DNA from: Variovorax sp. PBL-E5
GTDB taxonomy: Bacteria > Pseudomonadota > Gammaproteobacteria > Burkholderiales > Burkholderiaceae_C
Direction: 5' to 3'
DNA: 64,000 nt
Assembly: GCF_901827185.1 (NCBI RefSeq)
Contig: NZ_LR594671.1
Coordinates: 1,922,001-1,986,000, forward strand
Part shown: in pieces, positions 42,477 to 51,496 of the stretch
How positions within the stretch are numbered: position 1 is the first letter of the stretch
How the letters are laid out: each line of letters begins with the position of its first letter
Made by a program: the position numbers and the translations under genes
Notes under the pieces: generated by a model
The model's database searches: none
Seen by the model: the letters and a program-made list of their open reading frames with translations, nothing else
Told to the model about the DNA's origin: nothing

Positions 42477-43081
42477 TGCTTCGCTCCCGGACGCGCACCG
42501 TCCACAGGATCAAACACCAGAACGGCATCGCGCTCATCGAGGTGCTGGTTTCGCTCGTCATCCTGCTGTTCGGCCTGCTCGGTCTGGCTGGCGTGAGCAG
42601 CCGCGCCAACCTTGCAGAAATGGAGTCCTACCAGCGCATCGTGGCCGTGCAGCTGGTGCAGGACATGGCCGACCGCCTGAGTGCGAACCGCAAGGTCGCG
42701 ACCTGCTACTCGAACGGGACGACCGGCGTTCAACTCGGCTCCGGCGCCACGACCATCCCGGCCTGCACGGCGGGCAATGTCCAGCAGCAGACGCAAGCCG
42801 CTGCCGACCTCGCGGCCTGGAGCAACATGATCAAGGGACAGGCCGAAAAGACCCAGTCGGGCACCAGTCTCGGCGCCATGATCGGCGCGGTCGGCTGCGT
42901 GACGCTCGACGACCCCGTCAACAACATCTATTTGATCGCCGTCTCCTGGCAGGGCCTCGCCAAAACCGCGGCGCCGACCTTGTCCACCGGCTCCGCCTTC
43001 CCGTGCGGCAACGGTGCCTATGGCGACGAGAAACTGCATCGCGTCATCACCACCAAGGTTCAGATCGGAACGCTGTCATGA
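42473..43081 (+). CDS. pilV: Type IV pilus minor pilin PilV
   Basis: A 202-residue prepilin. The processing site is NG|IALIEVLVSL (G18/I19) with Glu at +5, followed by a hydrophobic helix to about residue 40 (VILLFGLLGLAGV) and a conserved RIVAVQLVQDMADRL segment typical of PilV. It begins within the fimT stop (ATGA). PilV forms part of the priming complex at the pilus tip with PilW, PilX, FimT/U, PilE and PilY1. Confidence 0.92.
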   Translation: MMLRSRTRTVHRIKHQNGIALIEVLVSLVILLFGLLGLAGVSSRANLAEMESYQRIVAVQLVQDMADRLSANRKVATCYSNGTTGVQLGSGATTIPACTAGNVQQQTQAAADLAAWSNMIKGQAEKTQSGTSLGAMIGAVGCVTLDDPVNNIYLIAVSWQGLAKTAAPTLSTGSAFPCGNGAYGDEKLHRVITTKVQIGTLS

Positions 43082-44151
43082 AGGTGCGCAAGCTGTCTCG
43101 CGGGCCTCGCCATCATCGCGGCTTCACGCTGGTCGAACTGATGGTGGCCCTCACGCTCGGCCTGTTCCTGATCATCGGCCTCATCAGTCTCATCGTCTCG
43201 ACGATCAGCACGCGCTCCGAGCTGGACAAGTCCTCGCGCCAGATCGAGAACGGCCGCTACGCCCTCGAGTTGCTCAGCGAAGATATCCAGGCCGCCGGCT
43301 TTATCGGCCGGACCGGGAGTACCGCCTTCAACCCTGTCCTGCCGATCGCCTGCCCCACGAACATCGCGAGCCTGGGCTACTCGGCGGCCACGAACCCAGG
43401 CACATCCAGCGTACCGCTGCCGATCTACGGGCCGAACGCGGCACCGTCCTGCATCAGCAATGTCATGGTGGGCACGGCCATGCTGGTCGTTGTACGTGTG
43501 AGCACGAACCCCGTGCTGGCGCCTGCATCGGCCGTCGCGACGGAAATCTACCTCCAAGTCTCCGCCTGCGGCACCGACACGGTGCCTTTCGCAATCGCCA
43601 GCGGCGCCTCCACCGCGAGTTTCAACTTGATGAGCAAGGACTGCGTGTCGAGCAAGCCCGCGCCCCTGCGCAAGGTCGTGCAGCACCTCTACTACGTGAG
43701 CACCTGCAATGTGTGCGGTACCGACACGACCCCCACGCTCAAGATGGCCGAATATGTCAACGGCGCGATGACCATCACGCCGCTGGTCGAGGGCATCGAG
43801 AATCTGCAGTTCGACTACGGCATCGACATCGATGGCAACGGTTCGCCCGACTGCTACACCAGCAATCCGACCAGCCCGCCTCTCGCCGAGATCGCAACTT
43901 CCGTCTGTCCGCAGACGACGCCGCCTTACGACTGGACGATCGCTGCCAACAACTGGGGCAACGTGATGGCGGTACGCATTCATGTCCTCGCACGCAGTAC
44001 GGAAGGCAGCGCTGGTTGGACCGACAAGCGGAATTACGACCTGGGTCTGGCCGTGCCGGCCGCGGGCCCGTTCAACGACCAGATCAAGCGCCACGTCTAC
44101 AGCACGGTCGCGCGCCTGTACAACATCTCGGGCCAAAGGGAAGCGCCATGA
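43078..44151 (+). CDS. pilW: Type IV pilus minor pilin PilW
   Basis: A 357-residue prepilin, the largest of the minor pilins, as usual for PilW. Processing at RG|FTLVELMVAL (G15/F16) with Glu at +5, helix to about residue 42, then an R-Y-A-L-E-L-L-S-E-D-I-Q-x-A-G-F segment characteristic of PilW. Several cysteines in the globular domain (C-x-x-C pairs near the middle) may form disulfides. The ATG overlaps the pilV stop. Confidence 0.92.
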   Translation: MKVRKLSRGPRHHRGFTLVELMVALTLGLFLIIGLISLIVSTISTRSELDKSSRQIENGRYALELLSEDIQAAGFIGRTGSTAFNPVLPIACPTNIASLGYSAATNPGTSSVPLPIYGPNAAPSCISNVMVGTAMLVVVRVSTNPVLAPASAVATEIYLQVSACGTDTVPFAIASGASTASFNLMSKDCVSSKPAPLRKVVQHLYYVSTCNVCGTDTTPTLKMAEYVNGAMTITPLVEGIENLQFDYGIDIDGNGSPDCYTSNPTSPPLAEIATSVCPQTTPPYDWTIAANNWGNVMAVRIHVLARSTEGSAGWTDKRNYDLGLAVPAAGPFNDQIKRHVYSTVARLYNISGQREAP

Positions 44152-44726
44152 ACGACCTCACGCATCGCGGTGCGAAGCACACCCAATCGGGGGCCACGTT
44201 GCTGATCTCGATGATCTTCCTGGTGGTGCTCACGCTGATTGTCGTGTCGGCCATCAAGGTGACCAACGTCAACACCAAGCTGGCCACCAACATGCAGATC
44301 CAGAAGGAATCGGAAGCGGCTGCCCAGCAGGCGATAGAGACCGTCATCAGCACCGACTTCACCACGCTGGCGCCGCCCCAGACGGTGCCCGTCGATATCA
44401 ACAACAGCGGGCAGCCCGGGTCGACCTACCAGGTCAGCATCTCCCCGCCGCCGACATGCGTCAGCGTCAAGCCCATCAAGCTGAGCGAACTCGATGCGAG
44501 CAACGCCGAGGACGTGCCTTGCTATGCAAGCGGCGCGGGGCAGAACACCGGCATCGTCGGCGCAGGAACAAGCGGCGACTCGCTGTGTGCGAACTCGAAC
44601 TGGGAGATCACGGCGACCGCGACCGCGCCCGGCGCTGCAGCGAGCGCGCCCGGCGTCATGGCGACAACGAACACCACGGCGGTCCAGGGCGTTGCCACGC
44701 GCGTCGCACTGGGTAGCTCCTGCTAG
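44148..44726 (+). CDS. pilX: Type IV pilus assembly protein PilX
   Basis: A 192-residue membrane-anchored protein with the PilX-type start QSG|ATLLISMIFLVVLTLIVVSA and the helix continuing to AIKVTNVNTKLATNMQ. Unlike the other pilins it has no Glu at +5 (GATLLISM), which is normal for the PilX/PilK-like group. The globular domain has cysteines at wide spacing. It starts inside the pilW stop and is followed after 64 bases by pilY1. Confidence 0.88.
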   Translation: MNDLTHRGAKHTQSGATLLISMIFLVVLTLIVVSAIKVTNVNTKLATNMQIQKESEAAAQQAIETVISTDFTTLAPPQTVPVDINNSGQPGSTYQVSISPPPTCVSVKPIKLSELDASNAEDVPCYASGAGQNTGIVGAGTSGDSLCANSNWEITATATAPGAAASAPGVMATTNTTAVQGVATRVALGSSC

Positions 44727-44790
44727 GCAACCCGCCCATGTACTGCCCCACCCACTTTCTGACCCGCCTTGTTCCGAGGAAGTCTCTGCC

Positions 44791-47700
44791 ATGAAATCCT
44801 CCGTCTTCATCAAACTGGCATGGGCCTGCGCCCTCCTGCTTGCCGGGGTCGCCGCCCGCGCCGACGATATCGATATCTACGGTGGGGTCGCCGGCGGGGC
44901 GGCTCCCAACATCCTCATCATTGTCGACAACACATCGAGCAACGACGCGAACTACCCGTCATCCTGCCCATTCTCCAGCGCGGCACCGAACCTGCCCAAC
45001 ATCACTTTGTTGGACATGGTGTACTGCTCCGTCTATGGTGCGCTGGATGCGATCAAGAGTCAGCCTTCGTTGTATGGCAAGTTGAATATCGGCCTGATGA
45101 GCGGCGGCTCGGGCTCCAACAAGGGGGGTCAGATGTACTACCCCGGCACATCGCCCTACAACCTGCCGTCGATGGATCTCACCGGCATCACGAATTTCCA
45201 AAGCGTCATTGCCGCCGGAATTCCGAAGGCGACGGGCAACGCCAAGCTGGATGGCGACATGCAGGAAGCGTGGGCCTGGTACACGGGTACCACCGGGCCG
45301 AGATCGGGGACGTCCTATGCAGCCCACATCGGCACCCAGTCCTGCCAGAAGAGCTTCATCATCCTGATCGGCGCGGCGTCGAAACAGGGCCGGCCGGACA
45401 ACGGATCCGGCTTCACCAGCGCGAGCGACCTCGCCGCTGCCGGCGCGACCGCTGCGCAGCAGGTCCCGATCAACACCTCCAACCTGGGCTCCAACACAGG
45501 TGATGACAGCGCATGGATCGACGAATGGGCGCGCTTCTTCAACCAGTCGAATTTCAACACCAGCGATCCGACCGATCCGCAGAACATCGTCACTTACACG
45601 ATCGCTGCCGGCGGAACTGCGCCTGACTACACCCAGATTCTGCGCAGCACAGGTATCCAGGGCGGGGGTAAATCCTTTGTCGCCGGCGATTACAACTCGA
45701 TGGTTCAGGCGCTCCTGCAGATCTTCAACGAAGTGCAGGCCGTCAACAGCGTCTTCGCCTCGGCGAGCCTGCCTGTCAGCACGAATGCCCAGGGCACCTA
45801 TCTCAATCAGGTTTTCATGGGCACCTTCCGGCCGGACGCCACGGGCGCTCCCCGCTGGATGGGCAATCTGAAGCAGTATCAATTGGGTGTGGACACCAGC
45901 AATCCCGTGAGTCCGGTGGTCTATCTCGCCGATGCATCCCGGGGTCCGTATCAACCCAATACCACGGCCAACTCGGCCTTGAGCTCGGCCGGCACGGGCT
46001 TCATTTCGCCGACGGCGATCAGCTTCTGGACCCGCAAGGATCTGACCACCTCGCCGGATGCAGCGCCACCGACCGGCACCAACGGGTTCTGGGTCAACCA
46101 TCCGCAGGGCGCGAGCGGTGCGTTCGATTCTCAGGACGGCGAGTTCGTCGAGAAGGGCGGCGTGGGCCAGCAGATCCGGCTTGCCAACCTCAAGGACGAC
46201 TATGCGGCGAATCCCGCCGGGCCGCGCAATGTCTATACCTGCCTGGCAACAGGCGGCGCCAACTGCGCATCCAATACCCTGCTTTCGTCGATGCCTTTCG
46301 CAACGACCAACACGAACATCACGGCAAGCATCCTCGGCACCAATGGCCCGGCGATGGCCATCTCGTCGATCACTCGCAGCACCAACACTGCGACGGTCAC
46401 GCTGGCTGCGGCGCCAAGTCCTGCGCTCACGCCGGGCCAGGCCATCACAGTCGCGGGATCGAAGTACCCGGAATTCAACGGGAACTTCTCCATCACGCCG
46501 CTGACCGCGACGACCTTCAGTTATCCCGTGACCGTGGATCCGCCCACGCCATCGAGCGGCAGCTACAGCGTCAGCGTGCCCTCCAATCCGATCAAAATCA
46601 CGTCGCTGGTCCGATCGGGGACGACCGTCACTGCCACCACCGCCGCAGCGCATGGCTATGTGACGGGAAAGACGGTCACGATCGCCGGTGCGGCGGGTTC
46701 GCGCTACAACGGCAGCTACACAGTCACCAGCACAGGTGCCAACACATTCACCTACGTCATCACCGATGGCCCTGCGACGCCCGACGGCGGGGGCAAGGCC
46801 ACTGTCGGGACTACGTCGTATGTCATTCCCGCCGCCAGCATCGTGCGCGACGCGAGCAATGCGAGCAATGTCTCCAACGTCACCGTCTCGTTCTCTTCGA
46901 ACATCACCTTCGTCGCCGGCAACCAGGTCACGATCAGCGGCGCCGGCACGGGCGGTGTCAGCCCGTACAACGGGACCTGGACCGTCACGAGCTGCCCCAG
47001 CGGCTCCAGCAAGAAAAGCTTCTGCTTCAATATCCCTTCCACGCCCAACTCACCGGACACCGGTTCCTCGATCACCGCAGACGGTGGGACCAGTCCGCTC
47101 GCCATCACGAACCTCACGTACACGACGGGCCCCTGTTCGGCCACCGCCTATTCGACAGTGCTTGTCACTGCCACTACGCCGTCGAAGCCGACTTTCGCGG
47201 CCGGAGACACGGTGAGTGTGGGAGGGACGGTCGCAGCCAACGAGAGCGCGTACGTCGGCAGCTTCAAGGTCGTCGGCGTCTCATCCACCGGCTTCACCTA
47301 CAACATTCAGACCAGCCCCGGCAGTGCCTCGAGCTGCACCGATACCACCGCGGGCATGACGGCCTCGGCGCAAGGCGTGAGCCGGGATGCGCTGATCAAT
47401 TGGGTGCGCGGAAGCGACAACGTCGGCGACGAGCCGAGCCCGGGCGGCGGCATCACGGTCCGTCCGTCCGTGCACGGCGATGTGCTGCACTCGCGCCCGG
47501 CCGTCGTCAACTACGGAGGCTCGACCGGGGTCGTGGTGTTCTACGGCGCCAACGACGGCATGTTCCGTGCCGTCAACGGCAATCAGCCGCCCACCGCCAA
47601 TGGCGCACCGGCGCCGATGGGCTTCTGCACCGTGTCTTCCGACTGTGCGATCGGAGGGGTCGCGCCGGGCGGAGAACTGTGGAGCTTCGTGCCGACCGAG

Positions 47701-49131
47701 TTCTATTCGAAGCTTCAGCGGCTCTACAACAACAGCCCGGTCGTCAAGATGCCCAGCACGCCGACGGGCATCGTTCCCACGCCGCAGTCGAAGGACTATT
47801 TCTTCGACGGGAGTCCGAGCGTCTACCAGAACGGCAGCAACGCCTACATCTTTCTCGCGGCGCGACGCGGCGGCCCGGTCCTCTACGCGCTCGATGTGAG
47901 TTCGCCGACGGCGCCGCGATTCATGTGGAAGCACACGAACCAGGATGCCGGATTCACCGAACTCGGCCAGACCTGGTCGCAACCCAAGGTGGCGATCCTC
48001 AGCTGTCGCCAGAACCCGAATTACGACCCTCTGGCTTGCGATCCTTCGGCCACTCCGCCGAAGGATCCGGGATATCCGGTGCTGGTATTCGGCGCCGGCT
48101 ACGACACGAACGAGGACATCGAGCCGCCGGCTGCGGACACGATGGGGCGCGGCATCTTCATCGTGGATGCCGTCAGCGGCAATCTCCTGTGGAGTGCCAA
48201 GCCGGGCGGAAGCACCGACAGCTGCATCGGGAACCCGTGCAAGCTGCTGAGCATGACGTACGCCGTGCCGGCCGACGTCACGCTGGTGGACCGTGATTTC
48301 GACGGCTTCATCGACAGGCTGTACACGGCCGATCTGGGCGGCAATATCTGGCGTGTGGACCTGAAGCCGCCGGCGGGCGCGCCGAATTTCGGCCCGAGTA
48401 CCTGGCAGACGACCTTGTTCGCGGCGCTGGGCGGCACGGGGACCACGAAGCGCAAGTTCTTCTTCCCGCCCGACGTCGTGCTGACGAAGAACTTCGACGC
48501 CGTGCTGGCGGTCACGGGAGACCGGGAGCACCCGCTGGCGAGCCAGCAGGCCAACAGCATCGTGAATCGCTTCTACATGATCAAGGACACGAACGTGGGC
48601 ATGAGCGCGTCCGGCTGGACCGCGATGCGCGACGACACGAGCAGCACCGCCGATGCTCAGCCTCTCTCGCTGTTCAATGCGACATCGACGCCCTATGCCG
48701 GGTCTCTCAATGGCTTCTACGTGACCCTGCTCGGGCTGGACAGCAAGGGCAATACGTCGCTCGGCGAGAAGGGGGTGAACGCACCCACCACCGTGGGTGG
48801 GCTGGTTCACTTCGGAACCAACCAGCCCTCGGCGCCCAGCGCGAACAGCTGCAAGGCCAATCTGGGTACGGCACGCAGCTACGAGATCAATTTCATCAAC
48901 GGCACAACGAACCAGACCGTCCTCGATGGCGGCGGCCTTGCGCCCTCGCCGGTATTCGGCATGGTCACGCTCATCATCGACGGAAAATCGAAGCAGATCC
49001 CCTTCCTGATCGGCGCGGGCGGCGGCGGCGGTGGCGCCGATTCGCGCTCGAGCATCGGCGCACAAAGGCCGGACATTCCGATCAAGGCGGCGAGGAAGAG
49101 GACCTATTGGTATCGGAACATCGACCCCTGA
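44791..49131 (+). CDS. pilY1: Type IV pilus tip adhesin/assembly factor PilY1
   Basis: A 1446-residue secreted protein with a signal peptide ending ARA near residue 24. The N-terminal third is a von Willebrand A-like domain beginning NILIIVDNTSSND (a variant metal-ion site). Residues about 518-860 are four tandem repeats, unusual for PilY1. The C-terminal part is the PilY1 beta-propeller, with SRPAVVNYGG, VVFYGANDGMFRAVNG, VLYALDVS and the Ca2+-loop DRDFDGFIDRLYTADLGGN. PilY1 caps the pilus, promotes extension and mediates adhesion or surface sensing. AGGAAG precedes the ATG. Confidence 0.95.
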   Translation: MKSSVFIKLAWACALLLAGVAARADDIDIYGGVAGGAAPNILIIVDNTSSNDANYPSSCPFSSAAPNLPNITLLDMVYCSVYGALDAIKSQPSLYGKLNIGLMSGGSGSNKGGQMYYPGTSPYNLPSMDLTGITNFQSVIAAGIPKATGNAKLDGDMQEAWAWYTGTTGPRSGTSYAAHIGTQSCQKSFIILIGAASKQGRPDNGSGFTSASDLAAAGATAAQQVPINTSNLGSNTGDDSAWIDEWARFFNQSNFNTSDPTDPQNIVTYTIAAGGTAPDYTQILRSTGIQGGGKSFVAGDYNSMVQALLQIFNEVQAVNSVFASASLPVSTNAQGTYLNQVFMGTFRPDATGAPRWMGNLKQYQLGVDTSNPVSPVVYLADASRGPYQPNTTANSALSSAGTGFISPTAISFWTRKDLTTSPDAAPPTGTNGFWVNHPQGASGAFDSQDGEFVEKGGVGQQIRLANLKDDYAANPAGPRNVYTCLATGGANCASNTLLSSMPFATTNTNITASILGTNGPAMAISSITRSTNTATVTLAAAPSPALTPGQAITVAGSKYPEFNGNFSITPLTATTFSYPVTVDPPTPSSGSYSVSVPSNPIKITSLVRSGTTVTATTAAAHGYVTGKTVTIAGAAGSRYNGSYTVTSTGANTFTYVITDGPATPDGGGKATVGTTSYVIPAASIVRDASNASNVSNVTVSFSSNITFVAGNQVTISGAGTGGVSPYNGTWTVTSCPSGSSKKSFCFNIPSTPNSPDTGSSITADGGTSPLAITNLTYTTGPCSATAYSTVLVTATTPSKPTFAAGDTVSVGGTVAANESAYVGSFKVVGVSSTGFTYNIQTSPGSASSCTDTTAGMTASAQGVSRDALINWVRGSDNVGDEPSPGGGITVRPSVHGDVLHSRPAVVNYGGSTGVVVFYGANDGMFRAVNGNQPPTANGAPAPMGFCTVSSDCAIGGVAPGGELWSFVPTEFYSKLQRLYNNSPVVKMPSTPTGIVPTPQSKDYFFDGSPSVYQNGSNAYIFLAARRGGPVLYALDVSSPTAPRFMWKHTNQDAGFTELGQTWSQPKVAILSCRQNPNYDPLACDPSATPPKDPGYPVLVFGAGYDTNEDIEPPAADTMGRGIFIVDAVSGNLLWSAKPGGSTDSCIGNPCKLLSMTYAVPADVTLVDRDFDGFIDRLYTADLGGNIWRVDLKPPAGAPNFGPSTWQTTLFAALGGTGTTKRKFFFPPDVVLTKNFDAVLAVTGDREHPLASQQANSIVNRFYMIKDTNVGMSASGWTAMRDDTSSTADAQPLSLFNATSTPYAGSLNGFYVTLLGLDSKGNTSLGEKGVNAPTTVGGLVHFGTNQPSAPSANSCKANLGTARSYEINFINGTTNQTVLDGGGLAPSPVFGMVTLIIDGKSKQIPFLIGAGGGGGGADSRSSIGAQRPDIPIKAARKRTYWYRNIDP
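46343..47370 (+). repeat. Four tandem Ig-like repeats within pilY1
   Basis: In the protein, about residues 518-860 contain four diverged units of 75-90 residues. Each unit runs: short hydrophobic strand (AISSITR, KITSLVR, IPAASIVRD, AITNLTY), Thr/Val-rich strand, G-x-x-V-T-I-x-G core (AITVAGSKY, TVTIAGAAG, QVTISGAG, TVSVGGTV), Y-N-G-x-W/Y-x-V-T or similar (FNGNFSIT, YNGSYTVT, YNGTWTVT, YVGSFKVV), and T-F-x-Y end. The pattern looks like bacterial Ig-like or phage tail/adhesin repeats. Confidence 0.72.
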
Positions 49132-49163
49132 TTGTTGAGCTCGCGCGGATTTCCCCGCCTTTC

Positions 49164-49221
49164 CGGTTCGCTCGATGTCGGACAGCACCTTCGTCGGAAG
49201 GGGCTGTCCGGCATCGAACCG
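49164..49221 (+). terminator. Hairpin after pilY1
   Basis: CGGACAGC (49179-49186) pairs with GCTGTCCG (49203-49210); the stem continues with CGATG/CATCG and, after a bulge, CGGTT/AACCG (49164-49168 with 49217-49221). It begins 33 bases after the pilY1 stop. No T run follows, so it is a Rho-type or stability structure at best, but it likely marks the end of the pilus operon message. Confidence 0.55.
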
Positions 49222-49288
49222 ACCGTCACGTGTTTGCTACATTAGCCAGCTATCCACTGGCTTCACCGAACGGACGTGTCATCTCTTC

Positions 49289-50110
49289 ATGGATAACCGA
49301 CTCGCTTGGGCCCAGGCCGCCTGTGCACGCGTCATGCGTCCATTGGTCAGGCTGGGGTTGGCCTTAGGGCTCAAGCATCGGCACCTGGAAGAGTTGATGC
49401 GGGATCTTCTCCTGGACGAGGCACGCCGCGTGTGGCGCACCCAGGGCGTCAGCGAGCCGAACATCAGCCAGTTGTCCGTCACGACGGGATTGAACCGCAA
49501 GGCGATCACCGCCAAGGTGCGGGAGACGGCCGACGCTTTGCCCAGCATGGACGTATCGGCCGCCGCAAAGACGTTCACGATGTGGTTGCAGGTACTCGCC
49601 GATGACCCCGCATCCCGGCGTCTGCCGATCACCGGCGAGGCGCAGGCGCAGTCCTTCGAGAAGCTGGCCAGGCAAGGCAGCCGCGGCAACGTCCATCATC
49701 GCGCGATCCTGGACGAACTGGTGCGGCTCAACATGGTGAGCGAGGACGGCGGATACGTCGAGCTGAAGGCCGATGGCTTCGTGCCCGCGCAGGATCTCCA
49801 GTCGATGCTCGCGTTCATGGGGGACAATTCACGCGATCATCTGCTTGCTGCCGTCTCCAATATCCTGGGCGAACGATCGCCAATGCTCGAGCGGTCGGTG
49901 TATGCGAACGGCCTGAGCTTGCAGGACTGCGAGAATATCCATGAACTCGTGCGACGGCGTTGGAACGCGCTGCATCTCGAACTCACCCGCGAGATGACCC
50001 GTGTTGTCGATGGGGCGGGAGACGCAGGCTCGGGCCGGATCCGTGTCGGCATCTATACCTATTACGAAGACGCCGAGAAACCATCGGGTAGCGGCGGAAG
50101 CGAATCATGA
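49289..50110 (+). CDS. DUF6502 family protein
   Basis: A 273-residue soluble protein. The first half looks like a DNA-binding-type helical region: LEELMRDLLLDEARRVW, then SEPNISQLSVTTGLNRKAITAKVRE, which reads like a helix-turn-helix. Family name is from memory of proteins of this layout found beside DUF5666 genes. The ATG at 49289 is preferred; an upstream ATG at 49175 lies inside the post-pilY1 hairpin. Its stop overlaps the ATG of the DUF5666 gene, so the two are coupled; the protein may regulate the operon, which is inference. Confidence 0.78.
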   Translation: MDNRLAWAQAACARVMRPLVRLGLALGLKHRHLEELMRDLLLDEARRVWRTQGVSEPNISQLSVTTGLNRKAITAKVRETADALPSMDVSAAAKTFTMWLQVLADDPASRRLPITGEAQAQSFEKLARQGSRGNVHHRAILDELVRLNMVSEDGGYVELKADGFVPAQDLQSMLAFMGDNSRDHLLAAVSNILGERSPMLERSVYANGLSLQDCENIHELVRRRWNALHLELTREMTRVVDGAGDAGSGRIRVGIYTYYEDAEKPSGSGGSES

Positions 50111-51429
50111 ACACCAGATTTTGGCGCGGCGGCCTCAACACCCTTTTGATCGCACTGCTCATTTCGTGCGGTGGGGGCGGCAGCAGTAGCGGCAGCGTTT
50201 CGGCGAACGTCGCCGCCTCGACCGACGGCGGCACGCTCACTGCGACCGTTGTAGCGGGCGGCGGCACGGACAGCGCCAGCAGCAGCGCGGCCAGTGGATC
50301 GACAACCACCGCCTCGAACGGAAATGGCTCGGGCGTGGGGTCTGGCGGAACGGGTATCAGCGTCGCGGGTGACGCTACCAGCGTGGGCGCGGTCGACGGC
50401 ATTGGAAGCATCATCGTCAACGGCCTTCGCTACGACATCGACAGCGCGACCATCGATCTTCGGGATGCTGCGACCCTGCAGATCGGCATGTCGGTCAAGG
50501 TCATGGGCTCGGTCGACGCCTCGTTCACGAATGGTGTCGCCACGCAAGTGACGTCCGCTGCGGATTTGCGCGGGCCGGTCACGGCCATCGATCCTATCGG
50601 GGGCAGCTTCGCCGTCATGGGGACGACGGTGACCATCGACGAGGCAACCGTCTGGGCCGATGTGCCCGGACTGGCCAGCCTGATACCTGGCACCACGATA
50701 CAGGTCTGGGGCCTTCCGGCAAGCCCTGGCGTACTGCGCGCCACGCGTGTCCAGCAACAGATCCCGAGTGCAGCACCCATTGCAACGGGAACCGTTCAGC
50801 AACTGGATTTGGCAAGAGGTACTTTTGCGCTGGGCGGCCTGACGGTCGCGTACGGTTCAGCGAGTTTTGCCGGCGGCATCAACCCGACCACTCTGACGAA
50901 CGGCACCATCGTGCGTGTCCGTGCGGACACCCAGGCCTCACCAGGCTTGCTCATGGCCACGCAGGTCGAAAGCTGGTACCCGATCCCCGGGGCGACCGGC
51001 ACGCCGATCCAACTGGAAGGCGTGATCACGAACTACGCAGCGCTGAACTCCTTCCAGGTCCTGGGAAGATCCATCAATGCTTCCGCCGCCCAGATCACCG
51101 GAGGGCAAGCCTCCAAGATCGGCAACGGGGTGAAGATCCAGGTCGGCGGCACGCTTGTCAATGGCGTGCTGGTTGCGACGGAAATCAAGATCAAGCACAT
51201 TCCGGGCGCCGGCGCGCTGCCTTCTTTCACGCTCATCGGCTCGATAGGCAACTATGTCTCGGCAGCGAGCTTCCGCGTGCATGGGCAATTGGTGGATGCC
51301 AGCGCGCCTGACGTGGTGTTCGTGAACGGAACACAAGCAAACCTGGCGAACGGCGTGAAGGTGACGGCCGTGGGCGCCGAGGTCGTGAATGGGATCCTGC
51401 TCGCCAGCCAGGTCAGCTTCGGCCCATAG
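50107..51429 (+). CDS. DUF5666-domain lipoprotein
   Basis: A 440-residue exported protein. The signal peptide ends in a lipobox LLISC|G near residue 21, followed by a Gly/Ser/Thr-rich linker to about residue 85. The rest is built of repeated units of about 60-75 residues with the pattern G-x-V-x-x-I/L ... F-x-V-x-G-x-x-V/I ... L-x-x-G-x-x-V-x-V-x-G ... A-T-x-V, the DUF5666 repeat; at least four are visible, with TATVVA-like strands. Probably a surface or periplasmic beta-structure of unknown function. Coupled to the DUF6502 gene by a four-base overlap. Confidence 0.85.
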   Translation: MNTRFWRGGLNTLLIALLISCGGGGSSSGSVSANVAASTDGGTLTATVVAGGGTDSASSSAASGSTTTASNGNGSGVGSGGTGISVAGDATSVGAVDGIGSIIVNGLRYDIDSATIDLRDAATLQIGMSVKVMGSVDASFTNGVATQVTSAADLRGPVTAIDPIGGSFAVMGTTVTIDEATVWADVPGLASLIPGTTIQVWGLPASPGVLRATRVQQQIPSAAPIATGTVQQLDLARGTFALGGLTVAYGSASFAGGINPTTLTNGTIVRVRADTQASPGLLMATQVESWYPIPGATGTPIQLEGVITNYAALNSFQVLGRSINASAAQITGGQASKIGNGVKIQVGGTLVNGVLVATEIKIKHIPGAGALPSFTLIGSIGNYVSAASFRVHGQLVDASAPDVVFVNGTQANLANGVKVTAVGAEVVNGILLASQVSFGP

Positions 51430-51496
51430 CCGCGATCGAGGCGATCAGCCGGCTTGCGTTACGCTTCCACCAGCACTCTTGAAATTGAAAGACACA

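Noticed and set aside
47281..49188. Opposite-strand frame of 635 codons inside pilY1
   Set aside because: Same antisense composition, no family motifs; the plus strand encodes the PilY1 propeller with clear motifs.
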